Shown here: positions 17,896 through 25,590 of the stretch, piece after piece
Position numbering within the stretch: the first letter of the stretch is position 1
Layout: each line of letters begins with the position of its first letter
From: Anaerocolumna sedimenticola
Lineage (GTDB): Bacteria; Bacillota; Clostridia; Lachnospirales; Lachnospiraceae
NCBI RefSeq assembly: GCF_009931695.1
Contig: NZ_CP048000.1
Coordinates: 3,675,501-3,739,500 of the forward strand
Length of the DNA: 64,000 bases
Direction of reading: 5' to 3'
Notes under the pieces: model-generated
Databases searched by the model: none
What the model saw: only the letters and a program-made list of their open reading frames with translations
What the model was told of the DNA's origin: nothing
Translations under genes and position numbers: made by a program

Positions 17896-18765
17896 ATGGT
17901 AGGTTGGCTGATATACAGTGCACAGGACATAGAAAAGAATAATAGATATATTCAATTTTATATGAATGAAGGTTTATTACGTAATATTAAGATACAGTTA
18001 ATAATAGCAGAGGAGTTAGTATTCGGTGTAAGAAAGAATCAATGGTTTCTATCTTATCAAAATGAAGAAATAAGTCATCCGGATTTTGCTATATGCAGAA
18101 CTATATACCCTTTATTAAATAAACAGCTTGAGTATATGGGAATACCGGTTTTTAATAATTCTCATATTGCTGAAATATGTAATGACAAAGCGAAAACATA
18201 TCAATATATAGCCCAGCTTGGAATTCCCATGGTAGATTCTAAATTCGTAAAATATCCCTTTATAAAAAAAGAATTGACAAACATAACAGAACCAACCGTT
18301 ATAAAAGCTGTAGCCGGACATGGTGGCAGCCAGGTCTTTTTATTGAAACCGGCTGATTTGTCCGTTATTAATGATTCTGAAGATGGCTTCTATCGGAAAC
18401 TTAATAATTCTGATGTTGTCATTCAGCCTTTGGTCGGTTTCAGGCATCAGGATCTTAGGGTGTATGTTATTGGAAATGAAATTATTGCCAGTGTGCTTCG
18501 CACGGCCAGAGAGGGTTTTAAGTCGAACTTTTCCCTGGGAGGAGAAGTAAAAAGGTATGAATTGTCATCTGATGATATACAGCTGGTTAAAAAAATTATA
18601 TCCAAGTTTGATTTTGGAATGGTTGGAATTGATTTTATTATAGGTGATAAGGAAGAATTGATATTCAATGAAATCGAAGATGTTGTTGGTGCAAGAATGT
18701 TGTATCAAACCGGCAATATCAATTTAGTTGGATTATATTTGGATTATATAAGATCCAAAATATAA
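17896..18765 (+). CDS. ATP-grasp ligase, RimK-like (second of a pair)
   Basis: A 289-residue ATP-grasp protein only distantly similar to the previous gene. It keeps the same layout: MVGWLIYSAQDIEKN at the start, CNDKAKTYQYIAQLGIPMV, the lysine in EPTVIKAVAGHGGSQVFLL, the RVYVIGNEIIASVLR strand and the metal-binding IFNEIEDVVGARML. AGGAG lies before ATG 17896. The pair could act in sequence on one product or form a heteromer. Neither has a nearby peptide substrate gene that I can see. The 149-bp gap between them contains no clear terminator. Confidence 0.82.
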   Translation: MVGWLIYSAQDIEKNNRYIQFYMNEGLLRNIKIQLIIAEELVFGVRKNQWFLSYQNEEISHPDFAICRTIYPLLNKQLEYMGIPVFNNSHIAEICNDKAKTYQYIAQLGIPMVDSKFVKYPFIKKELTNITEPTVIKAVAGHGGSQVFLLKPADLSVINDSEDGFYRKLNNSDVVIQPLVGFRHQDLRVYVIGNEIIASVLRTAREGFKSNFSLGGEVKRYELSSDDIQLVKKIISKFDFGMVGIDFIIGDKEELIFNEIEDVVGARMLYQTGNINLVGLYLDYIRSKI

Positions 18766-18835
18766 TCCAGATATAAATCTAAATCTATATCTAAATATAA
18801 ATCTAATATAAATAAATCGATATATAAATATAACA

Positions 18836-18864
18836 TTGACATAAGATATGTAAGGTGCTAAAAT
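18836..18864 (+). promoter_or_regulatory. promoter of the AspRS leader
   Basis: TTGACA (18836-18841), a 17-nt spacer, then TAAAAT (18859-18864), giving a start near 18871. It is preceded by very AT-rich sequence with repeated ATATAAATCTA units (about 18770-18830). Confidence 0.85.
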
Positions 18865-18899
18865 AAGAAAAATTTGTTTCAGCATTAGGAGATTATAGG

Positions 18900-18956
18900 A
18901 TGATTCGATTATATAGCTTTCAGCTTAATAGGGACGACGATATTTGGCGCTTATAG
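18900..18956 (+). CDS. 18-residue leader peptide with an Asp-Asp-Asp run
   Basis: ATG 18900 has an AGGAG site (18887-18891) with 8-nt spacing, about 30 nt after the predicted transcription start. The peptide reads MIRLYSFQLNRDDDIWRL and stops at 18954-18956. Codon 10 is Asn and codons 12-14 are Asp (18933-18941). The last codons and the stop lie inside the 5' arm of the first leader hairpin, as in classical amino-acid attenuators. It sits ahead of an aspartyl-tRNA synthetase gene, so Asp or Asn codon stalling is the natural signal. No experimental support is known to me. Confidence 0.7.
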   Translation: MIRLYSFQLNRDDDIWRL

Positions 18957-19093
18957 CTGTGGATTTTCCATAGGTATAAGCGCTAAAAGGCTTATACCTA
19001 TGCTGGCTAATTTTCGATTTATATTTATAATAGACGAATTAAAACCGCATTGGTATAATAATATATTTTTTATTATATCCATGCGGTTTTTTT
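18946..19093 (+). promoter_or_regulatory. transcription attenuator with alternative hairpins upstream of the AspRS gene
   Basis: Five segments can pair in two exclusive ways. Hairpin 1 joins GCGCTTATA (18947-18955) to TATAAGCGC (18975-18983), extended by CTGTGGA/TCCATAG. Hairpin 2 joins CATAGGTATAAGC (18969-18981) to GCTTATACCTATG (18990-19002), 13 perfect pairs. The 3' arm of hairpin 2, when free, can instead pair with the 5' arm of the terminator (18992-19006 with 19045-19058, about 13 pairs). So hairpin 1 favours antitermination and hairpin 2 favours termination. No T-box signature was found. Confidence 0.72.
19041..19093 (+). terminator. terminator of the AspRS leader
   Basis: AAAACCGCAT (19041-19050) pairs with ATGCGGTTTT (19081-19090). 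GG with CC and TATAATA with TATTATA extend it to about 19 bp with two single-base bulges. Seven Ts end at 19093. The 200 nt between it and the AspRS start hold a small TGGCCTTTAAGGCCA palindrome (19187-19201) but no obvious second promoter. Confidence 0.9.
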
Positions 19094-19294
19094 ATATATT
19101 CTTACGATAAAGGGGCGTGATAGTATGCAGCATATAGATTATGTTGGAAAGGATTCTGATTATAGGTTAAATTTCTAATTGAGTTCTGGCCTTTAAGGCC
19201 ACTGAAACTAGCTAAAAGAATTAATTTTATTATCCTTAAAACATTAGTTTCGCAATTGACTATACAATATATTTCCTATAAGGAGGAATCTATC

Positions 19295-20617
19295 ATGATG
19301 AAAATAACAGGTACAATACAACAGAATATAGAAGCAGAAGAGTTAAACAATTATATAGGAAAAAATGTTACGCTAACAGGTTCTGTATATAAAATAAGGA
19401 ATATGAGCGGATTCGCGTTCGTTATACTTAGGATGAAACGTTCCCTTGTTCAATGTATCCATAGTAAAGAGTATACGGATTATAATATAGAGGAATTAAA
19501 AGAGAACAGCTGCATTCATTTAAACGGGGAGGTCGTTGAAGACGGCCGTTCCAAAAAGGGGTATGAAGTCCGCATAAAAGATATATCAGTTTTATCAAAA
19601 CCGGAAAAAGAAATGCCGGTAGTAATAAATAATAAGGAAATTACAGCGTCCCTGGAAACAATTCTCGACTACAGACCTATTACCTTACGTAATGAAAAAG
19701 AACGTGCCATCTTCAAAATACAGGAAGGTATCTGCATTGCTGCGAGAAAATTTTTACAGGAACAACGATTTACTGAAATTCATAGTCCTAAAATAGTATA
19801 TGCCGGTGCGGAAGGCGGCGCTAATATTTTTAAGCTGGACTACTTTGGCAGGGAAGCTTACCTGGCACAAAGTCCTCAATTCTATAAACAGATGATGGTA
19901 GGTGTATATGACAGAGTTTATGAAATCGGTGCGGTTTACAGGGCAGAAAAACATGATACATCCAGACACTTAAATGAATATACCGGTTTGGATTTTGAAA
20001 TGGGATATATAGATAATTTTACTGATATAATGGAAATGGAAGCCCGAATGTTGCAAAGAGTGATGGATCATTTATTAAAAAATTATTCTCCGGAAATTGA
20101 ATTATTAAAGGCAAATATTCCTAACTTAACAGAGATACCCTCCATACGGTTTACAGAAGCAAAAGAGTTAATCAGTAAAACCTATCAAAGGGAAATTAAA
20201 GATATGGGGGATTTTGAACCGGAAGAAGAACGTTTACTCTGCGAATGTATAAAAAAATCCACCGGAAGTGAATTTGTTTTTGTAACTCATTATCCGACAG
20301 TTAAAAGACCGTTTTATGCTATGGAGGATCCTGATAATAAAGAATATACACTTAGCTTTGACTTATTGTTTCGCGGAGTTGAGGTTACTACCGGAGGGCA
20401 GCGAATTCACGATTATAAAGAACAGATTGCTAAAATGGAGTATCGGAATATGAATCCTGAATTATTTGAAAGCTTTTTAATGATTCATAAGTATGGAATG
20501 CCACCGCACGGCGGGCTGGGTATGGGATTAGAGCGTTTTACCATGTGTTTGTTAAATCAAAATAATGTAAGAGAAGCGTCCTTATTTCCAAGAGACCAGA
20601 ACCGTTTGGTACCATAA
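19295..20617 (+). CDS. aspS2: archaeal-type (non-discriminating) aspartyl-tRNA synthetase
   Basis: A 440-residue class II synthetase with an N-terminal OB-fold anticodon domain (about 1-105) and a catalytic domain. Motif 2 is in GAVYRAEKHDTSRHLNEYTG, motif 3 is GLGMGLERF, and the end reads FPRDQNRLVP, as in archaeal AspRS. Bacterial AspRS (about 590 residues with a GAD insertion) and bacterial AsnRS look different. In Clostridium such enzymes charge tRNA(Asn) with Asp for later amidation by GatCAB, and that is the likely role here. ATG 19295 follows AAGGAGG; the in-frame TTG 19256 lies before that site. No gat genes are in the window. Confidence 0.88.
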   Translation: MMKITGTIQQNIEAEELNNYIGKNVTLTGSVYKIRNMSGFAFVILRMKRSLVQCIHSKEYTDYNIEELKENSCIHLNGEVVEDGRSKKGYEVRIKDISVLSKPEKEMPVVINNKEITASLETILDYRPITLRNEKERAIFKIQEGICIAARKFLQEQRFTEIHSPKIVYAGAEGGANIFKLDYFGREAYLAQSPQFYKQMMVGVYDRVYEIGAVYRAEKHDTSRHLNEYTGLDFEMGYIDNFTDIMEMEARMLQRVMDHLLKNYSPEIELLKANIPNLTEIPSIRFTEAKELISKTYQREIKDMGDFEPEEERLLCECIKKSTGSEFVFVTHYPTVKRPFYAMEDPDNKEYTLSFDLLFRGVEVTTGGQRIHDYKEQIAKMEYRNMNPELFESFLMIHKYGMPPHGGLGMGLERFTMCLLNQNNVREASLFPRDQNRLVP

Positions 20618-20725
20618 TTATAAAAATGTACAAGAATTCCAAAATGTGGTATTATAATAGAAAGTAAATGGTGGCGGAATGATTAAAGATTAATTAAAGG
20701 CCAGAAGCCATAATTGGGGGATGTT

Positions 20726-21520
20726 ATGAAGATTCTTGCAATTAACAGTAGTATTAGAAAGCATGGAAATACGGAACGAATATTTCATCTAATGGAGCAG
20801 TCCCTGCTTAAAATAGCAAAAGAAAAAGGAAAAACAGTAGAGCTTGAATATATTTCTTTAGGAGAAACCAATATTGAGCCATGCCGTGGATGCCGGTTTT
20901 GTTTTGAAAAAGGAGAAGAATTTTGCCCAATAAAAGATAATCTTACCCTGATTAGAAGAAAATTACAGGAAGCAGACGGAATAATTCTCGGAAGTCCCAT
21001 ATATGTTGAAGACGTTAATGGACCGATGAAAAATCTGATAGACCGTATGGCTTTTTATTGCCATCGTCCTTCATTTTCTGGAAAATCTGCGCTTATTTTT
21101 ACAACTTCAGGTGCCGGTTCCACCAAACACGCATTAAGAACTATGAGAAATGCTCTTAGTACCTGGGGATTTTATATAGCAGTAGAATATAGATTTCGTA
21201 TGGGTGGATCGGTAATAGCAGAACTGGATGTTATCCAAAAATATAGTGACAAAGTAAATAAATTAGCAACCGTTTTTTTTAATTCCATAGATAATAATAA
21301 ACCTTTGCACCCGACCATCTATTCATATATGATATTTAAAATACAGCAAACTTACTGGCAAAAGGAAAGTAGTAAGAGAAATAAACTGGATTATGAGTAT
21401 TGGAAAACGAAAGGATGGCTAGAGCCGTTTTGTGATTATTATATAGATCATAAATGTTTATCGATTAAAAGTAAAACAGCAAGAGTATTGGGAAAGATTA
21501 TATCCAAATTTTTTGTTTGA
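20726..21520 (+). CDS. iron-sulfur flavoprotein (NADPH-dependent FMN reductase family)
   Basis: A 264-residue protein with a flavodoxin-like fold. It begins MKILAINSSIRKHGNTERIF (FMN phosphate loop) and contains a compact cysteine motif CRGCRFCFEKGEEFC near residues 53-67, which binds a 4Fe-4S cluster in relatives. GSPIYVEDVNGPMKNLIDR is the second FMN loop. The family passes electrons from ferredoxin or NAD(P)H in anaerobes, often in oxidative-stress defence. The C-terminal 80 residues are lysine-rich and less conserved. ATG 20726 follows a GGGGG stretch; the in-frame TTG 20714 would precede that site. Confidence 0.85.
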   Translation: MKILAINSSIRKHGNTERIFHLMEQSLLKIAKEKGKTVELEYISLGETNIEPCRGCRFCFEKGEEFCPIKDNLTLIRRKLQEADGIILGSPIYVEDVNGPMKNLIDRMAFYCHRPSFSGKSALIFTTSGAGSTKHALRTMRNALSTWGFYIAVEYRFRMGGSVIAELDVIQKYSDKVNKLATVFFNSIDNNKPLHPTIYSYMIFKIQQTYWQKESSKRNKLDYEYWKTKGWLEPFCDYYIDHKCLSIKSKTARVLGKIISKFFV

Positions 21521-21551
21521 TGTGGAAGCGGTTTAATCATATTAACTATGT

Positions 21552-21578
21552 AAGAGGAGTTATAAACTGACTCCTCTT
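21552..21578. terminator. hairpin between convergent genes
   Basis: AAGAGGAGT (21552-21560) and ACTCCTCTT (21570-21578) form a 9-bp stem. The following T-run is poor. Its place just before repeat copy 2 mirrors the egsA terminator before copy 1. Confidence 0.6.
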
Positions 21579-21590
21579 GCAAATAATTTA

Positions 21591-21679
21591 CGCGAAAGCA
21601 TAATGAGAATTAGCAAGCTTGCTTGCAATAATTCGAACGCCCACGCGAACCGGAGAAAATCGCAAAGCGTGTTTCTTCC
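21591..21679 (+). repeat. dispersed 89-bp structured repeat, copy 2
   Basis: It matches 12327-12415 with six substitutions and no gaps. Most of the hairpin-forming bases are kept, although the ACCGGTT end of copy 1 is lost here (TTCCGAAC). Confidence 0.85.
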
Positions 21680-21725
21680 GAACATATTCCTATGGTATAA
21701 AGTATAATATTATCTTTCAATAATA

Positions 21726-22373
21726 TTATTTCACATATTGCAGCAACTCTTCCGGTTTATCAATAATGTAATCGGCACCTTCCCTTTTTAATATTTCCCG
21801 GTTACGAAAACCCCAGGTTACCCCCACACATTTTATACCGGCATTATGGGCGGTGTGCACATCTACATCGGAATCGCCGACATATAGGGCGTCTTCTTTT
21901 TCTGAACCTAATTCTTTCAGGGCAGCAAATACACTATCGGGAGCGGGTTTTTTCGCGACATCCGGTGATTCTCCAATAGCAACTTCTATATATTCCTTAT
22001 AATAGTCGTTACATAAAGCTTTTACTGCAGTGTCATACTTATTTGACACAACAGCGAGTTTAATACCCTTTTCTTTTAAGCTTTTTAACATTTCTGTTAT
22101 TCCATCATACGGCCTTGTTTTGTTCTGCATGTTTTCGGAATAATGCTTTCGATATAATTTCAGGCATTTGTCAGTATCCTCTGCAGATGTTTTGTTCGGA
22201 ACGGCAAGATTGATCAATACCTTAACTCCGTTGCCCACAAATTGACGTATTTCATCTATGGTTCTTAAAGGATATCCGAATTTACCTAAGGCGTAATTGA
22301 CGCTATCGGTTAAATCCTCCAGAGTATTTAAAAGTGTACCGTCTAAATCAAAAATTACTGTAGTATATTTCAT
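21726..22373 (-). CDS. gph: HAD-family phosphatase, phosphoglycolate phosphatase-like
   Basis: The 215-residue protein has the HAD nucleophile motif DLDGTLLNT at residues 9-17, motif II with AVVSNKYD, the lysine in KKPAPDSVF and the acidic motif IV YVGDSDVDVHTAHNAG. The helical cap between residues 17 and 85 fits the phosphoglycolate phosphatase/PpaX group. It would remove phosphate from a small metabolite in the cytoplasm; the exact substrate cannot be fixed. AGGAG lies 7 nt before ATG 22373. It is convergent with the flavoprotein gene. Confidence 0.85.
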   Translation of the reverse strand: MKYTTVIFDLDGTLLNTLEDLTDSVNYALGKFGYPLRTIDEIRQFVGNGVKVLINLAVPNKTSAEDTDKCLKLYRKHYSENMQNKTRPYDGITEMLKSLKEKGIKLAVVSNKYDTAVKALCNDYYKEYIEVAIGESPDVAKKPAPDSVFAALKELGSEKEDALYVGDSDVDVHTAHNAGIKCVGVTWGFRNREILKREGADYIIDKPEELLQYVK

Positions 22374-22744
22374 TTGTTTCTCCTATCTTTTTCTGGCATA
22401 GCTGGGATAAGATTCCTAAATTATGAGATATTAAATTTTTATATCAGCTGCAATAAATTTTACTGCATTACCCTGCTAAATTATATATTGGTCATTCCAA
22501 TTTATTATAACTCTAACTGTCTGGCAGGTCAAAGTATAATTATTAATAAAATTAATTTCAAATATTAATGAATATAAGCCTTTCTTTCTTAATTTAATTT
22601 GCTATAATAGATTTGGAAACATTAATCATATATGGGAGCAAAAACCCGTTCCTATCATCATATGCATGGCGCGAAGGGAGCGCCTTTTATCAGAAATGGA
22701 AAAGTAATTTCTGATATATTATATTATCAGGAGGCTTATACCTT
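22374..22744 (+). promoter_or_regulatory. structured leader upstream of formate-THF ligase
   Basis: A TATAAT (22603-22608) with a poor -35 may start transcription near 22615. The leader then holds GGCGC-N7-GCGCC followed by TTTT (22668-22688) and ATCAGAAAT / ATTTCTGAT (22689-22715). It does not match the ZTP or THF riboswitch patterns I know. The first part of the spacer (22374-22600) shows nothing clear. Confidence 0.45.
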
Positions 22745-24414
22745 ATGAAAACCGATATACAAATTGCCCAGGAAGCAAAAATGCAGCATATTAAAGAAGT
22801 AGCAGCAACATTAAATATCACGGAAGAAGATTTAGATTATTACGGTAAATATAAAGCTAAATTTTCCGATGAATTATGGGATAAGATAAAAGAGAATCCG
22901 GACGGTAAACTGGTACTGGTAACCGCGATTAATCCTACACCGGCCGGAGAGGGTAAAACTACTACAACGGTTGGGCTTGGACAGGCGTTGGGACTGCTTA
23001 AGAAAAAAGCAATAATTGCGCTCCGGGAACCTTCCTTAGGACCATGTTTTGGAATCAAGGGGGAGCAGCCGGCGGAGGATATGCTCAGGTAGTTCCCATG
23101 GAAGATCTTAATTTACATTTTACCGGTGATTTTCATGCCATTACTTCTGCAAATAATTTATTGGCAGCTATGATGGATAATCATATCCAACAGGGAAATT
23201 CTTTAAACATTGATCCAAATCAGATAGTGTGGAAACGCTGCCTTGACATGAATGACAGAGTACTTCGAAACATTGTTGTAGGACTTGGAAGAAAAGCAGA
23301 TGGTGTGGTAAGAGAAGATCATTTTATCATAACGGTTGCTTCTGAAATAATGGCGGTTTTTTGCCTGGCGGATGATTTAAATGATTTGAAAAATAGACTT
23401 AGCCGAATAATAGTTGCTTATACTTATGAGGGTAAACCAGTAACAGCCGGAGACTTAAATGCAGTAGGAGCGATGGCAGCTTTATTAAAAGATGCGATTA
23501 AACCGAATCTCATTCAGACCTTAGAAAATACTCCGGCGATTATACATGGCGGACCGTTTGCTAATATTGCCCATGGCTGCAATAGTGTCAGGGCTACCAA
23601 AACTGCTCTTAAATTAGCGGATATCGTTGTAACGGAAGCAGGTTTCGGTGCAGATTTAGGTGCGGAAAAGTTTTTTGATATAAAATGTGTCAGCGCCGGT
23701 TTAAAGCCAAGTGCTGTTGTACTAGTAGCTACAGTTCGTGCTTTAAAATATAACGGCGGCGTGGAAAAGAAAGATTTGGCTGCCGAAAATCTTACCGCTT
23801 TAAAGAACGGAATCGTAAATCTGGAAAAACACATTGAGAATCTTCAAAAGTATGGGGTACCGGTTGTTGTTACTTTAAACCGGTTTGTAACAGATACGGA
23901 AAATGAACTAAAATATGTGAAAGAATTCTGTGAAAGCAAAGGATGTGATTTTTCCTTATCCGAAGTATGGGAAAAAGGCGGCGAGGGCGGAATTGATTTA
24001 GCTAACAAAGTAATACAGGTTATTGAAACAAAGGAAAGTAATTTTAAACCTTTGTATCAATTAAATATTTCTCTGAAAGAGAAAATTGAGGCCATTGCCA
24101 AGGAAATATATGGAGCTGCCACCGTTTCCTATGATCCTGCTGCCGATAAAGCGATAACCCATATTGAAGAATTAGGCTTTAAAGAAGTGCCGGTATGTAT
24201 GGCAAAAAATCAATATTCCTTATCTGATGATCCGTCTAAGCTTGGCAGACCGACCGGTTTTAATATCCATATCCGGGAAGTTTATATCTCTGCAGGAGCC
24301 GGATTTGTGGTTGCCATAACCGGTACCGTTATGACTATGCCTGGGCTTCCTAAAAAACCGGCTGCGGAAGGCATTGATGTGAACAGTGACGGGGTCATAA
24401 CCGGATTATTTTAG
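22745..24414 (+). pseudogene. fhs: formate--tetrahydrofolate ligase with a one-base frameshift
   Basis: Fhs makes 10-formyl-THF from formate, THF and ATP. The first frame (22745-23092) holds the N-terminus and the P-loop [11 protein letters not shown], then [16 protein letters not shown]. The family sequence continues [27 protein letters not shown], which is found in the next frame and runs intact to 24414. The break lies in a run of five Gs (23059-23063); six Gs restore a full protein of about 556 residues. Both halves are otherwise well conserved, so the shift is recent or a sequencing error. AGGAGG precedes ATG 22745. Confidence 0.9.
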
Positions 24415-24509
24415 ATGACTCTTTCCTTAAACTTGGTCCTTATGAACAAAGTACTGTCTTAATTATGAGTTTTAGGGACTATAAAATGTGCAAAAAACTA
24501 ATAGTTAAT

Positions 24510-24577
24510 AATAAACCTCCAAGTGTTGCGTATACTTATATTATAAAATAAGAGTATCATGGAGGTTTATTTTTTTT
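24510..24577 (+). terminator. terminator-like hairpin that contains the sod ribosome-binding site
   Basis: AATAAACCTCCA (24510-24521) and TGGAGGTTTATT (24560-24571) form a perfect 12-bp stem with further inner pairing, followed by a T-run to 24577. The GGAGG of the 3' arm is the only ribosome-binding site for the gene starting at 24578. Confidence 0.8.
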
Positions 24578-25162
24578 ATGGAGATAGTAAAACTGAATTT
24601 TGAATATTCAGATGATGTTACCGTAATTAATCGGGAGCAGTTTGAAGCACATATGAGATTATATGAGGGATATGTTAATAAAATAAATGAAATTGATGGA
24701 TTACTTGCAGATGATCCTGATTTAGAAGGTGCGAATTCTACTTACAGTGAATTCAGGGGTATAAAAAGAGGTGAAACCTATGCATTAAATGGAGTTATTT
24801 TACATGAGTTTTACTTTGAGAATATTGGATCAAACAATAATGAACCAGATGAAGTGGTGATGAATTTCCTGTCCAGATTTTTCGGAAGCTACGAACTTTG
24901 GCAGGAGCATTTTGTGGCTACGGCAAAAGCCAGCCGAGGTTGGGTAATACTTTGTTATGATCCCCGTTCTGACAGTTTGAGAAACTTAAGCCTGGATTTA
25001 CATGACTATGGTAATGCAGCTATGTCAATTCCATTATTAGTACTGGATATGTATGAACATGCCTATTTCCTCCAATATGCAGATAATAAAGCAGAATACA
25101 TAGATAATTTTATGAAAAACATTGATTGGAGCGTTGTAAAGGATCGAATTGAAAGCATGTGA
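24578..25162 (+). CDS. sodA: superoxide dismutase, Fe/Mn family
   Basis: The 194-residue protein matches Fe/Mn superoxide dismutase in length and in all four metal ligands: His25, His76, Asp157 and His161, the last two within LDMYEHAYFLQY. The SRGWVILCYD segment corresponds to the family GWxWL region. The usual DMWEHAY tryptophan is tyrosine here and the usual DAWEHAYYL spacing is kept. It detoxifies superoxide in the cytoplasm during oxygen exposure of an anaerobe. Its ribosome-binding site is buried in a hairpin, so expression may depend on where transcription starts. Metal type cannot be told from sequence alone. Confidence 0.88.
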   Translation: MEIVKLNFEYSDDVTVINREQFEAHMRLYEGYVNKINEIDGLLADDPDLEGANSTYSEFRGIKRGETYALNGVILHEFYFENIGSNNNEPDEVVMNFLSRFFGSYELWQEHFVATAKASRGWVILCYDPRSDSLRNLSLDLHDYGNAAMSIPLLVLDMYEHAYFLQYADNKAEYIDNFMKNIDWSVVKDRIESM

Positions 25163-25235
25163 GGATATAACTTATCAGAATTTGATTTTCTAAATTCTGG
25201 TAAAGATATTTCCTTAACCATCTTGAAAATGACTT

Positions 25236-25264
25236 GAGTCTGGTTCGCCAGACTCTTTGTTTTT
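25236..25264 (+). terminator. terminator of the superoxide dismutase gene
   Basis: GAGTCTGG-TTCG-CCAGACTC (25236-25255) is an 8-bp stem with a very stable UUCG-type tetraloop, followed by a T-rich run. Confidence 0.93.
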
Positions 25265-25380
25265 GATGAAAAAGAAATCCATAACAGATGTTTTCCTGGA
25301 CGATAATTATTAGGAAGATATTCATATTTTCATATAAATTATAACTTATTGGTATACAATATTTGTTTCATACATATAGT

Positions 25381-25492
25381 ATATAGTAAGTAATAAGTAA
25401 TAAGTAATAAGTAGTAAGTAATAGGCAGCAAGTAGTAGCTAGTAAGTAATAAGCAATAAGTAATAAGCGGTAATTAGTTAGTAATAAGTAGT
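25381..25492. repeat. degenerate AT-rich tandem repeat
   Basis: About 110 bp consist of imperfect copies of AGTAATA/AGTAAGTA-type units of 6-8 bp. The remaining part of the 25163-25590 spacer, apart from the terminator, shows no gene. Confidence 0.85.
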
Positions 25493-25590
25493 GTGGAAAT
25501 AATTGTAATAATAGTATTAAACAGTATTTGGATTTGAACGATCTGACATAATATAACTTAACATTTATCTTTATTCGGAAAGGAAATAAA

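Noticed and set aside
19125..19178. 17-codon ORF MQHIDYVGKDSDYRLNF after the leader terminator
   Set aside because: Its ribosome-binding site is poor and no regulatory structure follows; kept only as a remote possibility.
18871..19294. T-box riboswitch before the AspRS gene
   Set aside because: The conserved TGGNACCGCG antiterminator element and stem I motifs were not found, while a small ORF and alternative hairpins are clear.
22615..22744. ZTP or THF riboswitch before fhs
   Set aside because: Core conserved bases of both families are absent by eye.
25381..25492. possible CRISPR array
   Set aside because: Units are only 6-8 bp, degenerate and without spacers.
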